This document shows, one piece after another, positions 6,569 to 8,026 of a stretch of 8,026 nucleotides of DNA. The translations under genes and the position numbers were made by a program. The notes under the pieces were generated by a model. It saw nothing but the letters and a program-made list of their open reading frames with translations, did not search any database and was not told the DNA's origin. The DNA comes from JBLHUT01 sp047629975 (GTDB lineage: Bacteria; Pseudomonadota; Alphaproteobacteria; Rhodobacterales; Rhodobacteraceae): positions 1 to 8,026 of the forward strand of contig JBLHUT010000169.1 in assembly GCA_047629975.1 (NCBI GenBank), read 5' to 3'. How positions within the stretch are numbered: position 1 is the first letter of the stretch; each line of letters begins with the position of its first letter.

Positions 6569-7303
6569 ATGGTGGCGAAAGTTAGACTCTATGTAGACCA
6601 CCCTTTGGGCGAGGGGCAAACTGTTCCGTTGACACGGGAGCAGTCGAACTACCTGTTTGCCGTGATGCGGCTTGCGGTCGGGGCGCAGGTTTTGCTGTTC
6701 AATGGTGTCGCGGGCGAATGGTGCGCCGAGGTCGTGCAGGCGAACAAGCGGGGCGGCATTCTGGCCTGCCTTGTGCAGTCCGCCCCGCTAGTGAGGCCGC
6801 CGGACTTGTGGTTGCTTTTTGCGCCGATCAAGAAAGCGCGCACCGATTTCATCGTTGAAAAGGCCGCCGAAATGGGCGCGTCACGGATCGTGCCGGTTCA
6901 AACCGCGTTCACCAATGCCGACCGCATCCGGCAGGACCGGCTTCAGGCCCACGCAGTCGAAGCCGCCGAGCAATGTGGCGGAACATTCGTGCCAGAGGTC
7001 ACAGAGCTTGCCCGACTTGGGGATGTTCTGGAGCATTGGCCGGCGGACCGTAAGCTGATGTTTTGTGACGAAAGCCTTGTCGGGCAGCCGTCGGGATTGG
7101 GGCAGTTGACACGCTTGAGCGACCCTTGGGCGATTTTGATCGGCCCCGAGGGCGGGTTTGCCCCTGCCGAGCGTGACCGGTTGCGCGCCTTGCCACAGGC
7201 CGTTCCGGTGGCGTTGGGTCCACGAATTTTGCGCGCCGATACGGCGGTCGTGGCGGCAATGACACTTTGGCAGGATACTTTGGGTGATTGGAGATCTGAA
7301 TGA
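6569..7303 (+). CDS. rsmE: 16S rRNA (uracil-1498-N3)-methyltransferase
   Basis: RsmE methylates N3 of U1498 of 16S rRNA in the 30S subunit, using S-adenosylmethionine. The 244-residue protein has an N-terminal PUA-like RNA-binding domain (about 1-75) and a C-terminal SPOUT methyltransferase domain. The latter shows the family's knot motifs: IGPEGGF (191-197) and LGPRILRADTA (216-226). It also has KKARTDFIVEKAAEMGAS (88-105) and EAAEQCGG (131-138), both characteristic of RsmE. Length is normal for the family. In the third motif the usual Glu of RxETA is Asp (RADTA), a conservative change that I note but do not read as loss of function. The ATG lacks a ribosome-binding site and is 11 bases from the divergent ubiA. 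Its stop overlaps the start of the next gene (ATGA), indicating coupled translation. Confidence 0.95.
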   Translation: MVAKVRLYVDHPLGEGQTVPLTREQSNYLFAVMRLAVGAQVLLFNGVAGEWCAEVVQANKRGGILACLVQSAPLVRPPDLWLLFAPIKKARTDFIVEKAAEMGASRIVPVQTAFTNADRIRQDRLQAHAVEAAEQCGGTFVPEVTELARLGDVLEHWPADRKLMFCDESLVGQPSGLGQLTRLSDPWAILIGPEGGFAPAERDRLRALPQAVPVALGPRILRADTAVVAAMTLWQDTLGDWRSE

Positions 7304-7836
7304 GCTTGGTCCGACCGGAGATAACGGCGTTGCTGCGCCAGTGGCGCGAGGTCATCACGGCTGTCGTGCTGGCCCTTTTCGGGGGGTGGCTCGGGACGCG
7401 GGGCGGCCCTGTTCTGGGGGGGCTTGGCGGCATAATCGGCGTGATCGGTGTCGCTTTGGCCATTGTGGGCGTGCGGCGCGCCCGTTTTGTGCTGGCTGTC
7501 GGCTCCCCGGGGCTGGTCGAGGTGGATGAAGGCCGGATCAGTTACATGGGGCCGGTCACGGGGGGGGCTGTTGCTTTGTCCGAATTGATCGAATTGCAGG
7601 TTATGATGCTTGGCGACGGGCAACGTTGCTGGCGATTGAAGCAGATCGACGGGCAGGCCTTGCTTGTGCCGATGACGGCGGCAGGGGCCGAACGGCTTTA
7701 CGATGTTTTCTCGACCTTGCCCGGGATCAGCGACCGTGTCCTGACCGACGCATTGCACCACGACGGCCCTGTGCCGCGCATTCTTTGGCGCAAGCTGGAT
7801 CTGGGACGGCGTGTGCCGGTTCTGCCGCCGTCCTGA
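7300..7836 (+). CDS. Two-helix membrane protein with possible PH-like domain, function unknown
   Basis: I do not recognise a named function. The 178-residue protein has two adjacent hydrophobic segments (about residues 18-33 and 37-58, both rich in glycine), with a basic VRRAR end at 58-62. A soluble part follows (about 63-178) that looks like alternating beta-strands: FVLAVGSPGLVEVDEGRISYMG, then ALSELIELQVM, CWRLKQIDGQALLVPM and a helix LYDVFSTLPG. That order resembles bacterial PH-like domains found after membrane helices, which is an inference from shape only. The ATG overlaps the rsmE stop by 4 bases and has GGAG (7290-7293) six bases ahead, so co-expression with rsmE is likely. Tracts of 6, 7 and 8 consecutive G occur inside the gene. 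The gene gshA follows after 87 bases with its own leader. Confidence 0.85.
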   Translation: MSLVRPEITALLRQWREVITAVVLALFGGWLGTRGGPVLGGLGGIIGVIGVALAIVGVRRARFVLAVGSPGLVEVDEGRISYMGPVTGGAVALSELIELQVMMLGDGQRCWRLKQIDGQALLVPMTAAGAERLYDVFSTLPGISDRVLTDALHHDGPVPRILWRKLDLGRRVPVLPPS

Positions 7837-7857
7837 TGCCAAGTTTGGCCGGTTTGC

Positions 7858-7913
7858 TTGACACGCGCTGCATTTGCGCTCAGGTCAGGATAAAACCCCA
7901 ACAATCACCGGAG
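7858..7913 (+). promoter_or_regulatory. Candidate gshA promoter and ribosome-binding site
   Basis: In the 87-base gap before gshA, TTGACA at 7858-7863 is a perfect -35 consensus. The hexamer at 17-18 bases' spacing (7881-7887, CAGGTCA) is a poor -10, and the better GATAAA (7889-7894) is too far away at 25 bases. The promoter call is therefore tentative. GGAG at 7910-7913, ten bases ahead of the ATG, is a credible ribosome-binding site. A short GCCAA-GT-TTGGC palindrome (7838-7849) right after the preceding stop lacks a T-run and is not called as a terminator. Confidence 0.35.
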
Positions 7914-7923
7914 CACCTCCCAG

Positions 7924-8026
7924 ATGTCTATCCCCCAATCCGGCGGCGGCCCGATCGAACATCACTCTCAACTGGCGGAATATATGGCCGACGGCTGCAA
8001 GCCCAAGGCCGATTGGCGCATTGGAA
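7924..8026 (+). CDS. gshA: Glutamate-cysteine ligase, first 34 codons only
   Basis: Only the N-terminus is in the window: MSIPQSGGGPIEHHSQLAEY, then MADGCKPKADWRIG at the edge. I recognise this as the start of the glutamate-cysteine ligase of alphaproteobacteria, the plant-like type, where WRIG normally runs on into a GTEHEKF active-site motif just beyond the end. The enzyme joins L-glutamate and L-cysteine in the first, ATP-dependent step of glutathione synthesis in the cytoplasm. The ATG is chosen from GGAG at 7910-7913 and from the usual N-terminus. No catalytic residue is visible in this fragment, so the call rests on the recognised N-terminal sequence and on its position after the rsmE unit. 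Confidence 0.8.
   Translation, partial: MSIPQSGGGPIEHHSQLAEYMADGCKPKADWRIG

Noticed and set aside
5521..6570. Open frame of 349 codons on the minus strand over ubiA in another frame
   Set aside because: It is Arg/His-rich without domain character, and the ubiA frame on the same strand carries both catalytic Asp motifs.
6943..7842. Open frame of 299 codons on the minus strand spanning rsmE and the following gene
   Set aside because: It crosses two supported genes, its product is polar and Pro/Gln/His-rich with no recognisable features, and no start signal is seen.
7838..7849. Palindrome after the 178-residue gene as a terminator
   Set aside because: The stem is only 4-5 base pairs with a tiny loop and no T-run follows.
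1..8026. Mobile elements, CRISPR arrays, defence genes, tRNA or rRNA genes
   Set aside because: No inverted-repeat element ends, transposase or integrase motifs, regular direct repeats or RNA gene signatures were seen; the window is filled by ordinary chromosomal genes.

Overview
The window is a GC-rich, tightly packed piece of bacterial chromosome. Gene content, gene order and protein features point to an alphaproteobacterium, most likely of the Rhodobacterales (Roseobacter group). This is my recognition of the proteins and their order (uvrC-pgsA-moaD-moaE; ubiA divergent from rsmE; rsmE followed by a small membrane protein and gshA), not a database result. No mobile element, tRNA, rRNA, CRISPR array or prophage gene was seen, and no gene-free stretch exceeds about 90 bases.

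Layout. (1) Plus strand, 1-3248: the 3' part of uvrC (nucleotide excision repair; its 5' end lies before the window), pgsA (phosphatidylglycerophosphate synthase), moaD and moaE (the two subunits of molybdopterin synthase). pgsA overlaps moaD by 8 bases and moaD is 14 bases from moaE, so these three look like one transcription unit. (2) Minus strand, 6557 down to 3277: ubiA (4-hydroxybenzoate polyprenyltransferase, ubiquinone synthesis), then a large membrane-anchored OmpA-domain protein with three internal repeats, then a small membrane-anchored coiled-coil protein translated from an 8-base overlap. This unit converges on moaE. (3) Plus strand, 6569-7836: rsmE (16S rRNA m3U1498 methyltransferase), starting only 11 bases from the divergent ubiA start, then a 178-residue two-helix membrane protein overlapping rsmE by 4 bases. 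(4) Plus strand, 7924 to the end: the first 34 codons of gshA (glutamate-cysteine ligase, glutathione synthesis), with its own upstream gap.

Most genes are housekeeping and serve separate pathways. The least understood part is the envelope pair on the minus strand. The large protein combines an N-terminal membrane anchor, a BON-like repeat region and a C-terminal peptidoglycan-binding OmpA domain. Its overlapping small partner has the form of a membrane-anchored helical rod. I see no convincing undescribed defence or mobile system here. The best leads are this envelope pair, the conserved-looking hypothetical between rsmE and gshA, and the extremely short divergent start region between ubiA and rsmE.
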